A stretch of DNA of 64,000 bases, taken from positions 62,001 to 126,000 of the forward strand of contig NZ_JAGGOY010000007.1 in assembly GCF_018614095.1 (NCBI RefSeq). The letters run 5' to 3'. The notes under the pieces are model-generated. The model searched no databases. It saw nothing but the letters and a program-made list of their open reading frames with translations, and had not been told where the DNA came from. Both the position numbers and the translations under genes were made by a program. The first letter of the stretch is position 1. Each line of letters opens with the position of its first letter. This DNA is from Streptomyces sp. ISL-87. Its GTDB lineage: Bacteria > Actinomycetota > Actinomycetes > Streptomycetales > Streptomycetaceae. This document shows positions 38,004 through 45,413 of the stretch, in pieces.

Positions 38004-38889
38004 CGGTCACCCTCCCTAGTTCCTCGGCTGTTAGCGGCGCAGCCAGAGCCTTAGCCGCATCGTCCCAGTGTTCGCGGGTGCTCGTGGAAGTCAGGACGAC
38101 GTCGAGGCTGGGGCATGATCCAGCAGCCAGGAGCGCAGCGGCTGAGGCCGACAGGCCGGGGCGGATGAGGTTCACCAGTTCGGGTGTCATGGCATCCAGT
38201 AGTTCGCCGCCGTGCAGGGGTGCGGAGCCGAAGGTGATCAGTCCAGCGTCCTTCGCTTGCACCAGAGGTCCGCCGCCGTTGAGTGCCTGTCTGATCGGAT
38301 CGTCCATGATCAGACTGACGGGCATCTGCAAGCCCGTGAAGTGATGCTCGGCAGAACCCGCCGCCTGTTGGGCCAGCGCGAGCAGCTCGGGCACGCTGAA
38401 CGCTCCGGAGCGCAGGCCCGACCAGGTGGCGACGCCGTACCCGCCGATCCTGCCCGCGTGGGCGAACTCTTCCAGCGCCGTGAAGGCGTCCCGCACACGC
38501 CAGTGCAGAGCCGCACGGTCGAGGCCGTGCCCATCGTGCTCCGGGTTGTGGACGAAGATCAGGTCCACGCGGCCGAGCACGGCCAACGAGCGCTCCGTCT
38601 GCCATCGGACGAAGCCCGGGTCAAGGCTGTGCCCGCTGAACGCCTCTTCGCGGGGGAGCACGCCCTCGGCCAGGGCAGCCCGGCCTTGTTCTCCCGTGAG
38701 GAACCCCGTCTTCGTGGCCACCCGAACGGTCGGGTACTCCCCGAGAACCGGGTGCAACTCCTCATGCGCCCGGCCGTGGGCGTAGTTGGGTGCTGTGTCC
38801 ACCCAGGGACTACCCGCAGCCAGGGCGGTGCGTGCCGCCTGACTGACGGCACGCACGCGGTATGTCCCCAGGGAGAGCGCGGCAGTCAC
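37984..38889 (-). CDS. Aldo/keto reductase
   Basis: A 301-aa NADPH-dependent TIM-barrel oxidoreductase. The catalytic tetrad is visible: Asp31 and Tyr36 in WVDTAPNYAHGRAHEEL, Lys60 in VRVATKTGF and His114 in LIFVHNPEHDG. The barrel then runs through EFAHAGRIGGYGVATWSGLR to the C-terminal cofactor-binding part (VVLTSTSTREHW). The start overlaps the stop of the oxygenase gene (ATGA), and its own stop lies inside the kinase-like gene, so the three are tightly coupled. Substrate unknown; the neighbouring peptide is the obvious candidate. Confidence 0.92.
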   Translation of the reverse strand: MTAALSLGTYRVRAVSQAARTALAAGSPWVDTAPNYAHGRAHEELHPVLGEYPTVRVATKTGFLTGEQGRAALAEGVLPREEAFSGHSLDPGFVRWQTERSLAVLGRVDLIFVHNPEHDGHGLDRAALHWRVRDAFTALEEFAHAGRIGGYGVATWSGLRSGAFSVPELLALAQQAAGSAEHHFTGLQMPVSLIMDDPIRQALNGGGPLVQAKDAGLITFGSAPLHGGELLDAMTPELVNLIRPGLSASAAALLAAGSCPSLDVVLTSTSTREHWDDAAKALAAPLTAEELGRVTDELAAD

Positions 38890-40073
38890 AGCGCCGTCCC
38901 CACGACTGCGACGGCTTGGCCCTCGATGAGGGCGGAGACCAGTTCGGCCACGTCCTTAACCTCCAGTCCGGCGGAGTCGGCGAAATCGCCGAGCGTGGTC
39001 GGCTGACCGGTCAGCAGTGTGCCCAGGGCGGGCGCGGCGGACTCGGCGAAGTCCCAGGCGGTACCGGCCGCCGAGAACGTGACCGTGCCATGTGCGGGGT
39101 TCGCCGTCAGACGGCCCCGCGGGGCGGTCAGCTTGACCGTGATCTCCGGCCGTGCGGGCAGCCCGTCCACGTAGGGCAGCGAGGGAATTGCGTGCCCCAG
39201 GTCGGTCGTGTCGATCGACTCCGCCCACCGCTCCACCAGCCGGGGGTCCGCCAGTTCGTCCAGCACCTCACGACGTAGGGCGGCGATGAAGTCGGAGTGC
39301 TCGGGCAGCGAAGCGAACCGGGGAATGTCCTTCCGCAGCGCGAGGGAGGACCGGAGCTGATCCACGACCCAGAGCATGAGGTCCGCGCCCGTGTGCGGGA
39401 CCATGCCGAACGTCAGGTGAAGCGACTCCGTCCCCTGGTCAGCCGTGACCGCATGCCACCAGCCGCGCGGCAGGTAGAGCACATCACCAGGGGCGAGAAC
39501 GATGTCCGCCACCGGGTCGCCCTCGGGCCTCTCCGGCGACTCCACGTCCCGGAAGGTCGGAGCCTCACGGGTGGAGCCGTACAAGCGCCACCGTTTCGAG
39601 CCGTGAACCTGCATCACCACGACATCGTGGTCGTCCCAGTGCAGGCCGAAGCCCTCCCGATCGGTCCAGGACGCGTATACGTTGGCCTGCACGGACGTGC
39701 CGAGGAACCTTTCAAGACCTTCGGCAGCCGCACCCACCGCAGGGTGGATCTTCTCGACCGCGTCCAGGACCAGGGACGCACCGTCCTTGAGCTGGGCGTG
39801 GAAGTCGGCCGGCTGGATGCGGGACCAGGTGACCGCGCGGCGGTTCGTGGTCGGGATCGCGTAGCGGTGAAGGGGGACCATCTCGCCGTCGGCCGACAGG
39901 CGCAGCCGAGGCGGCTCCAGTCGCTGCGTGGCGATGATCCGGTTCAGGTCGTCCCAGGAGAACAGGCCCGCCGTGTCGGCGGTGCCGGGGAAGTACGCGT
40001 AGGAGCGGTGGTACGTCTGGGCGAGGAACGTGTCCCCGCCCAGACGCCCCGCCCACGAGGCTGCATCAACCAT
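38886..40073 (-). CDS. JmjC/cupin_4 domain oxygenase
   Basis: A 395-aa Fe(II)/2-oxoglutarate oxygenase of the cupin_4 class, which includes the ribosomal protein hydroxylases that act on Arg or His side chains. The iron site is His145 and Asp147 in GFGLHWDDHDVVVMQVHGSK and His207 in VLYLPRGWWHAVTAD. NVYASWTDRE and LHLTFGMVPHT complete the barrel, and about 150 C-terminal residues form a helical, winged-helix-like part. It starts 14 bases after the 45-aa peptide gene. It probably hydroxylates that peptide; this is inference from gene order. Confidence 0.9.
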   Translation of the reverse strand: MVDAASWAGRLGGDTFLAQTYHRSYAYFPGTADTAGLFSWDDLNRIIATQRLEPPRLRLSADGEMVPLHRYAIPTTNRRAVTWSRIQPADFHAQLKDGASLVLDAVEKIHPAVGAAAEGLERFLGTSVQANVYASWTDREGFGLHWDDHDVVVMQVHGSKRWRLYGSTREAPTFRDVESPERPEGDPVADIVLAPGDVLYLPRGWWHAVTADQGTESLHLTFGMVPHTGADLMLWVVDQLRSSLALRKDIPRFASLPEHSDFIAALRREVLDELADPRLVERWAESIDTTDLGHAIPSLPYVDGLPARPEITVKLTAPRGRLTANPAHGTVTFSAAGTAWDFAESAAPALGTLLTGQPTTLGDFADSAGLEVKDVAELVSALIEGQAVAVVGTAL

Positions 40074-40087
40074 CGTGGGCGGCCCCG

Positions 40088-40225
40088 TCAGTCGTTGCCG
40101 TCGGAACGGCCGCTGCTGACGTCAGACTCCTGCTCGGCGCGGGTCCGCGCAGCGACGATCTTGCGCTTCGCCACGAGCAGGCCACCCCCCTCGGGGGCGA
40201 CCGAACCCTGGTTCTCTTCCACCAT
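40088..40225 (-). CDS. 45-aa peptide, candidate RiPP precursor
   Basis: Starts at ATG 40225, eight bases after AAAGGGAAG, a strong ribosome binding site, and ends with TGA at 40088, 14 bases before the oxygenase. Residues 1-12 are acidic, 13-15 are GGG, 16-32 are LLVAKRKIVAARTRAEQ (strongly basic), and 33-45 are acidic and Ser/Gly/Asp-rich. The layout (leader, Gly stretch, distinct core) is that of a ribosomal peptide precursor, and all neighbours downstream are enzymes. There is no Cys. I recognise no known precursor family. Confidence 0.7.
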   Translation of the reverse strand: MVEENQGSVAPEGGGLLVAKRKIVAARTRAEQESDVSSGRSDGND

Positions 40226-40301
40226 CGAACTTCCCTTTCTCTGGGGAACTCCCGCCGGAAACCCGGCGGGAAGACTGAGGTCGAACAGGCGAGCCGAGCG
40301 G

Positions 40302-40421
40302 CTACGAGGTGGCGATGATGCCGGCGGCGTACAGGACCGCTGAGCCGAGGATCATCGCCAGGTACAAGGGGCCAGCAAACCGCCCGAACCGGCGGAGTAC
40401 CCACCTGCCTAAGCCGTGCAC
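40302..40421 (-). CDS. 39-aa membrane peptide
   Basis: GTG start at 40421 shares its first base with the TAG stop of the upstream gene, so it is translationally coupled. The N-terminus is basic (VLRRFGRF) and is followed by one hydrophobic helix, LYLAMILGSAVLYAAGIIA. It could be an immunity, export or inhibitory membrane peptide. Its stop (40302) is 76 bases before the 45-aa peptide start. Confidence 0.55.
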   Translation of the reverse strand: MHGLGRWVLRRFGRFAGPLYLAMILGSAVLYAAGIIATS

Positions 40422-40675
40422 TACGCCGCCCCCGGCTCGATCGCTGCCGGACGCAGCTCACGGGCCGACACGGTCGAGGAACCGACGCAGCGGGCGCACT
40501 CGCAGGGCGGATAGCGCCCCGGGTCCGACAAGATGACGTATGGGTCACTCGACCGAACACGTGTCGTCTGCGACCACGAGCGACCCGAGTCACGGGATAC
40601 GCGAAACGTCATGAGAACGCGGGGCTCGTCACCCTTGTCCAGAGCCAGACCCTCAGCGCCGTTCTGCGTTGCCAT
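40421..40675 (-). CDS. 84-aa protein with CxCxxC cluster, first gene of the operon
   Basis: ATG 40675 follows GGAAGGG. The sequence contains EPRVLMTFRVSRDSGRSW, SSDPYVILSDPGRYPPCECA and RC, i.e. Cys in a CxCxxC arrangement that could bind metal, and a polar C-terminal tail. Soluble; no family recognised. As the first gene opposite the HTH-TPR regulator it is likely to be expressed with the peptide operon. Confidence 0.65.
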   Translation of the reverse strand: MATQNGAEGLALDKGDEPRVLMTFRVSRDSGRSWSQTTRVRSSDPYVILSDPGRYPPCECARCVGSSTVSARELRPAAIEPGAA

Positions 40676-40828
40676 CTCGCACCCTTCCGCCGTTCCGTGC
40701 CCGCCTCGTTCGCGACAACTCCAAGGAAAGCGCTGGAAGTCAGCGGACTCCACGGCATCAATGCGGCAGGCTTGACGCAGATCCGTGCACGGGTGCCGAA
40801 GAGTTCAAAGTCGCGGGATGGGGTCGTC
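40676..40828. promoter_or_regulatory. Divergent promoter region between the peptide operon and its regulator
   Basis: These 153 bases separate the start of the minus-strand operon (40675) from the regulator start (40829) and should contain both promoters and the regulator's operator. I see no single convincing -35/-10 pair. The assignment rests on gene layout. Confidence 0.5.
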
Positions 40829-42082
40829 ATGGGACTGGCCGAACGGCGCAAGACCCTGGGCTACAGTCAGGAGAAATTGGCCGGGTTACTCGGTGTGGAC
40901 CGCACCACGGTCGGGCGCTGGGAGAGCGGCAGGATCGAACCGCAACCACCCCAGCGGCGAGGCTTGGCAATCGCACTCGAAGTCAGCCTCCAAGAGCTGG
41001 ACGCCCTCCTGACAGAGCTACGGGCCACAGGCCAGCAGGCACCAGGGCAGCAGGTCAATGACCACCCGAGCGCGGGAGATCCCGACGAAATGATCCGCCG
41101 CGAATTCCTTCGCATCCTCACCGTCAGTGGGGCGCTGACCGCCCTGCCCGTCGATGAGGCCGAAGCCCTCACGGACGGGGTGTTGAGAGGGACGCCCGCC
41201 GACTTTGAGCGGATGAACAGCCACCTGTGGCAGGTCTACCAACTGGCCCGTTCGAAGGGCTCGGTCTACCCCGTCATCCGTGATCAGTTGACGACGTTGA
41301 ACGAGGCCCTGGCAACCAGCCGAGGGAGCTCTCGCCCGCTCTTGAGCGCGGCGGCCGACCTGTTCCAGATGGCCGGCGAAGTCGCCTTCGACGGCAACCG
41401 GTACACCGACGCCGCCGCCTCGTACTCGCTTGCGGCCTCGGTCAGCAAGGATGCTGGGGCCTACGACCTGTGGGCCTGCGCCCTCGTACGGCATGCCTAC
41501 GTGGACATGTCCGAGCACCGCTACCGCCAGGCGGCGCAGATGCTTGGCGCGGCCGAGCGGCTGGCCGCACGAGGGGACAACGGCCTCTCGACCCGCCATT
41601 GGGTCGCATCGGTCCAGGCGGAGGCGTACGCGGGTCTCGGTGACCTGGCGGCGTGCGAGCGCGCGCTGGACCAGGCAGAGGAGGTCAAGGACCTCACCTC
41701 GGACAGCACCAACGGCGGATGGCTCCGGTTCGACGGAACGCGCCTGGCGGAGGAACGGGGCGCGCGCTACGTGCAGCTCGGTCGCCTCGACCTGGCGGAG
41801 GAGACCTTGACGGAAGCGCTGCAACAGACCGCGCTCGCGTCCGGGCAGTCCTACCGGCGCAGAGGTGCTGTGCTGACTGATCTCGCCGCCATCGGTGCCA
41901 AGCGACGGGACCCCGAACAGGTCATCGTGTACGGGCGGGAAGCCGTCCAGTTGGCGCAAGCCTCAGCCTCGGGCTACGTCGCCCGTAGACTCCAAGCCCT
42001 GTGCAGCGAGTTCGGCCCCCTGGCCGGGGACCACCGCGTAGCGGAGCTGGGGGCGGAGATCGCCACGCTGAGCACGCAGTGA
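40829..42082 (+). CDS. XRE-type HTH regulator with TPR-like domain
   Basis: A 417-aa protein. The N-terminal HTH is LAERRKTLGYSQEKLAGLLG followed by VDRTTVGRWESGRIEP (residues 3-37). After a linker come tetratricopeptide-like helices: SLAASVSKDAGAYDLWACAL, YRQAAQMLGAAERLAARG, QAEAYAGLGDLAACERALDQ and YVQLGRLDLAEETLTEALQQ. Such proteins often sense a peptide or partner protein through the TPR part. ATG 40829 is chosen; an upstream in-frame start would extend into the promoter region. It is divergent from the peptide operon and probably controls it. Confidence 0.9.
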   Translation: MGLAERRKTLGYSQEKLAGLLGVDRTTVGRWESGRIEPQPPQRRGLAIALEVSLQELDALLTELRATGQQAPGQQVNDHPSAGDPDEMIRREFLRILTVSGALTALPVDEAEALTDGVLRGTPADFERMNSHLWQVYQLARSKGSVYPVIRDQLTTLNEALATSRGSSRPLLSAAADLFQMAGEVAFDGNRYTDAAASYSLAASVSKDAGAYDLWACALVRHAYVDMSEHRYRQAAQMLGAAERLAARGDNGLSTRHWVASVQAEAYAGLGDLAACERALDQAEEVKDLTSDSTNGGWLRFDGTRLAEERGARYVQLGRLDLAEETLTEALQQTALASGQSYRRRGAVLTDLAAIGAKRRDPEQVIVYGREAVQLAQASASGYVARRLQALCSEFGPLAGDHRVAELGAEIATLSTQ

Positions 42083-42096
42083 CGAGAGGGGATGGC

Positions 42097-42462
42097 ATGT
42101 CGCAGATCGAAGGTGCACGACTGTTCCGGGAAGCGTGGATCGCAGGCGTTCACCAGCACTTCCCGGGTGAGCCCAAGCCCGGCTATGTGACCCCGTGGGA
42201 CGACACCCCCCAGTGGGAGCGCGAGGCCGCAGGCTCTGTCTACGAGCAAGTCCGCCAGTTCATCGAGATCAGCAGTGGCCACGCTGCCCGGTTGTCCCGG
42301 GAGCAGAAGGGCCGGTTCGTCGCGACCTGCTGGACCGCTCAGATGTTCAAGCACTTCGAGGACCCGAAGCCCGGCTACGTGGCCGACTGGCCCGACCTCC
42401 AGAAGTGGCAGCAGGAGACCGACGCCGACATCTTCGAGGCCATCGAGAAGGCTCACGCCTGA
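42097..42462 (+). CDS. 121-aa protein made of two similar halves
   Basis: Starts at ATG 42097, 14 bases after the regulator stop, after GAGAGGGGATGG. Two halves repeat the same pattern: FREAWIAGVHQHFPGEPKPG with TPWDDTPQWE, and CWTAQMFKHFEDPKPGY with ADWPDLQKWQ, each followed by an acidic helix. This indicates an internal duplication of about 60 residues. Similar proteins accompany HTH-TPR regulators in Streptomyces, as I recall, but no function is known to me. Probably co-transcribed with the regulator. Confidence 0.8.
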   Translation: MSQIEGARLFREAWIAGVHQHFPGEPKPGYVTPWDDTPQWEREAAGSVYEQVRQFIEISSGHAARLSREQKGRFVATCWTAQMFKHFEDPKPGYVADWPDLQKWQQETDADIFEAIEKAHA

Positions 42463-42479
42463 CCCTGTGTGACGCAGAG

Positions 42480-42515
42480 GCTCCCGGCTCACAACCTGTG
42501 AACCGGGAGCTTTGT
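42480..42515 (+). terminator. Terminator near the right end of the element
   Basis: GCTCCCGGCTCACA pairs with TGTGAACCGGGAGC (42480-42510) with two small mismatches, followed by TTTGTGTTG. This is the most classical T-rich terminator of the element. The next 120 bases up to the junction contain ATGCA-N6-TGCAT (42537-42552) and no gene. Confidence 0.85.
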
Positions 42516-42637
42516 GTTGCCAGGGCGTCGTGGGTATGCACGTTGTTGCATGGAGTGCCCGAGACGGATTGGGCGGGCGTTACCTTGACAACGTGCCCAC
42601 CTCTGCCGGAGTGGAAGTTCCCCAAAGCATCATCATG

Positions 42638-42644
42638 CGAACTC
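42638..42644. other. attR core (right junction)
   Basis: CGAACTC with element sequence (CAAAGCATCATCATG) to its left and MFS coding sequence (CTGGTGCAGGGGCTC) to its right. Together with attL it predicts attB GACCAGT-CGAACTC-CTGGTGC and attP ATCATG-CGAACTC-GTGGTGT. Confidence 0.85.
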
Positions 42645-42860
42645 CTGGTGCAGGGGCTCGATGAGGAGTCCGGGCAGGGAGGCGAAGGCTGCGGCGCCGA
42701 TGATCGTCACGAAAGCGACGGCCGCGACGAACCAGGCGCGGTGGACGCGGCCGGCCGGCGCCGTGGGGGTGGGTGAGGCCGTCGGGGTGGGTGAGGGCGC
42801 TGCCTGCGCTGTCCGCGCTGTCTGCTGGGTCACGCGGTCAGCTTCCGGCCTGCGGGGCAT
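42638..42860 (-). pseudogene. MFS transporter, N-terminal part, cut off by the element
   Basis: About 74 residues: a Pro/Thr-rich start (SPTPTASPTPTAPAGRV) and the first transmembrane helix (FVAAVAFVTIIGAAAFASLP) followed by GLLIEPLHQEF. A stop supplied by element sequence follows at 42633-42635. It continues exactly into the EFDWSRG piece at 32349 on the same strand, so the two are one gene interrupted. Start ATG 42860 or GTG 42836. Confidence 0.9.
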
Positions 42861-42904
42861 CCGGCGACAGTGGCCTGAACGACATGGTTCGCTACGATCG
42901 GGCC

Positions 42905-43921
42905 ATGGAGTCGAAGCGGAACGCGCATCGCGTCGTCGTACTCGCCCTCACCGGGCTGCTGCCCTTCGAGCTGGGCATCCCGCACCGGATCTTCGGCCGG
43001 GCCAAGGACGCCGCCGGGCGGCCGCTGTACGAGATCCTCACCTGCGGGCTCGCCCCCGGGCCGGTGCGCACGGACGCCGATTTCGCGGTCCAGGTCGAGC
43101 ACGGCCCCGAGCTGCTGGCCACGGCCGACACGGTGGTGGTGCCCGCCTCGTACGAGCTGGGGCCCGTGTACGAGGAGGCCCGGCTGACGCCCGAGCTCGC
43201 CGCGGCCCTCGCGTACATCCGGTCCGGCACACGGCTCGTCTCCATCTGTACGGGTGGTTACGTGCTGGCCGCCGCGGGGTTTCTGGACGGCCGCCGGGCG
43301 ACGACCCATTGGGCCTCCGCCGAGCATTTCCAGCGGCTGTTCCCGGCGGTGAAGGTGGACGCGGGCGTGCTCTACACCGACGACGGGGACGTCCTGACCT
43401 CCGCCGGAGTCGCCGCGGGCATCGACCTGTGCCTGCACATCGTGCGCCGCGACCACGGCGCGGCCGTCGCCAACGAGGTGGCCCGGCGGACCGTCGTACC
43501 ACCGCACCGGGACGGCGGGCAGGCCCAGTTCATCGAACGCCCGGTGCCCGAGCCGCAGCTGGCCAGCACCACGGCGGCGCGCGCGTGGGTGCTGGACCGG
43601 CTGCACGAGCCGCTGCGGCTGGTCGACATGGCCCGGCAGGAGGCCATGTCGGTACGGACGTTCACGCGCCGGTTCCGCGAGGAGTCCGGCGTCAGCCCCG
43701 GGGAGTGGATCGTCGGGCAGCGGGTGGAACGGGCCCGGCGGCTGCTGGAGCAGACGGATCTGCCGATGGAACAGGTGGCGCGGGAGGCGGGGTTCGGGAC
43801 GGCGCAGTCGCTGCGCAAGCACGTGCAGGCGACGCTGGGGGTGAGTCCGACGGCGTACCGGCGGACCTTCCGCGAGAACACGGCCACGGGCGGGGCGGCC
43901 GAACACCCTGCCAGCTTCTGA
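42905..43921 (+). CDS. GlxA family regulator (DJ-1/PfpI plus AraC HTH)
   Basis: A 338-aa transcription factor. The N-terminal half is a DJ-1/PfpI-like domain (VVVLALTGLLPFELGIPHRI, ICTGGYVLAAAGFLDGRRAT with a Cys at the usual nucleophile site). The C-terminal half has two AraC helix-turn-helices: LVDMARQEAMSVRTFTRRFR and MEQVAREAGFGTAQSLRKHV. ATG 42905 is chosen by position and N-terminus. It is divergent from the MFS gene with 44 bases between starts, so it most likely controlled that transporter before the insertion. Confidence 0.93.
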   Translation: MESKRNAHRVVVLALTGLLPFELGIPHRIFGRAKDAAGRPLYEILTCGLAPGPVRTDADFAVQVEHGPELLATADTVVVPASYELGPVYEEARLTPELAAALAYIRSGTRLVSICTGGYVLAAAGFLDGRRATTHWASAEHFQRLFPAVKVDAGVLYTDDGDVLTSAGVAAGIDLCLHIVRRDHGAAVANEVARRTVVPPHRDGGQAQFIERPVPEPQLASTTAARAWVLDRLHEPLRLVDMARQEAMSVRTFTRRFREESGVSPGEWIVGQRVERARRLLEQTDLPMEQVAREAGFGTAQSLRKHVQATLGVSPTAYRRTFRENTATGGAAEHPASF

Positions 43922-44018
43922 TGGGCCATCAGTTAATGCCGGGCCCGTGCATTGACTTCTCCCGTCGCCCGCTCGTCAATGGCCCCCTGTCGGCGGGACG
44001 GAACCCAGGGGGCGGGCA

Positions 44019-45413
44019 GTGCGCACAGGGGCGGGCAGGGCGGGCCGGGTGGGCAGCAGGAGATGGTCGGCGGCCGTCGGCATGGCCGTGCTCGCGGCCG
44101 CGACCGGGGGTGCGCTGAGCGCGCCGGCCGCCGCCGAGGGGGAAACGCCCCCGGGGCAGGTGGAGTTCCCGACCCACTGCCTGCCGCCGCAGGAGGCCGG
44201 ACTGCCGCCCGCCGACGGACCGACGACGGCGCGGATCACCGTGGACAACCCGGCGCCGCGGGTCGGTGACACGGTCACCGTGACGTACCGGGTGGCCAGG
44301 ACCCCCGCCGTGAACCCGGTCGGCGCGGGGCTGCCCGCCGATGTGCTGACGCCGACCGGGCGGATCCTGCTCGCGGGGGCGCAGTCCGGTGAGGTCACGG
44401 TCGTGGGTGCCGAGCGGAACGACCCCGTCGAGGTGGGAGCGGCACTGCCGGAGGTGACCATGACCGGCACGTTCACCGTCACCGCGCACGGGGAGATCAC
44501 CCTGGCTCCGGGCGACTACACCCTGCACACCAGCCACCTGCTGGACCTCGACACCGCCTGCACCGCCACCGGAACGCCGGTCTCCGAACGGCTCACCGCG
44601 AGCCCGAGCCCGAGCCCGCTGCCCCTGGCCGACCTGCGCGTCGTCTCCCTCGGCACGGCGTACGGGAAACCGGGCGCGCGGGTCAAGGTCAGCGGCGCGG
44701 GGTTCACCCCGGGGGCGGCCGTGACGGTGGCCGGGCGGGCGGGCGCCGCCGAGACCGGGGACCGGGTGGCGGCCACGGCGGACGGGCTGGGCGCGGTCCT
44801 GGCGGAGCTGGCGGTCACGGACAGGTCGACGACCGGGGTGGTGGCCTTCGAGGGCGCGGCCTGGTCGGGCGAGCGGGGCTCGGGCCCGGCGGCGTACACG
44901 GTGATCGACCCGGCCCCCCGCCCCCAAGGCACGCATAAGACCGACCCCGCCCCCCTCCCCCCGGGCACGCAGACGGTGACGGCGGTCGTGGAACCGGGCG
45001 CGCTGGCGATGACCCAGGCGGGGGAGCCGGTGGTGCTGGGCGCGGTCCCGTACGGGGACGGCGGCGCGGCCCGCGGGCGGATCGGGACGGTCACGGTCAA
45101 GGACGCGCGGGGCGGGCCGGCGGGGTGGTCGCTGATCGGCAAGGTCACGGACTTCGGGGGCGGGAACGGGCTCCGCATCCCGGGGCGGTCTCTGACCTGG
45201 ACGCCGTCGTGCACAGCCGCGGCCGGCAGCCCGAGCACCTGCACCCCGGGCAGTGCGGGTGTGGTCGGGCCGGAGGGGGCGGTGCTGGCGTCCACCGCGG
45301 ATGCGCCGCTGGTGGGCGGGACGTTCACGGTGGACGCGGAGGTCGCCCTCCACGTCCCGCCGTACACCCCGCCGGGGTCGTACACGGCGGTACTGACGCT
45401 GACCCTGTCATGA
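44019..45413 (+). CDS. Secreted WxL-domain-like protein
   Basis: A 464-aa exported protein. The signal peptide is RRWSAAVGMAVLAAATGGA with cleavage near SAPAAA. Beta-sandwich sequence follows (GDTVTVTYRVARTP; KPGARVKVSGAGFTPGAAVT). The C-terminal 110 residues resemble a WxL domain: VKDARGGPAGWSLIGKVTDF with WSL at about residue 370, LTWTPSC, and the closing SYTAVLTLTLS. WxL proteins bind the cell wall noncovalently. GTG 44019 has GGGGGCGG upstream. It overlaps the next gene, its likely partner, by four bases. Confidence 0.75.
   Translation: MRTGAGRAGRVGSRRWSAAVGMAVLAAATGGALSAPAAAEGETPPGQVEFPTHCLPPQEAGLPPADGPTTARITVDNPAPRVGDTVTVTYRVARTPAVNPVGAGLPADVLTPTGRILLAGAQSGEVTVVGAERNDPVEVGAALPEVTMTGTFTVTAHGEITLAPGDYTLHTSHLLDLDTACTATGTPVSERLTASPSPSPLPLADLRVVSLGTAYGKPGARVKVSGAGFTPGAAVTVAGRAGAAETGDRVAATADGLGAVLAELAVTDRSTTGVVAFEGAAWSGERGSGPAAYTVIDPAPRPQGTHKTDPAPLPPGTQTVTAVVEPGALAMTQAGEPVVLGAVPYGDGGAARGRIGTVTVKDARGGPAGWSLIGKVTDFGGGNGLRIPGRSLTWTPSCTAAAGSPSTCTPGSAGVVGPEGAVLASTADAPLVGGTFTVDAEVALHVPPYTPPGSYTAVLTLTLS

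Larger units (their letters stand above)
32343..42644. mobile_element. Integrated element of about 10.3 kb with serine integrase and RiPP-like cargo
   Basis: The borders are defined by the split MFS gene. Both junctions share CGAACTC, followed after one mismatch by TGGTG. Joining the host side of the left border (GACCAGTCGAACTC) to that of the right (CTGGTGCAGGGG) restores an uninterrupted MFS frame reading EPLHQEF-DWSRG. The element carries a large serine integrase 83 bases from the left end, a resolvase, about ten further genes and a 730-base noncoding stretch. No capsid, terminase, tail, FtsK/Tra or replication gene is seen, so it is a small genomic island or phage remnant. Confidence 0.9.

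Noticed and set aside
32343..42644. Element considered as an actinobacterial integrative conjugative element (AICE).
   Set aside because: No FtsK-like Tra, replication initiator or tRNA-associated tyrosine integrase is found.
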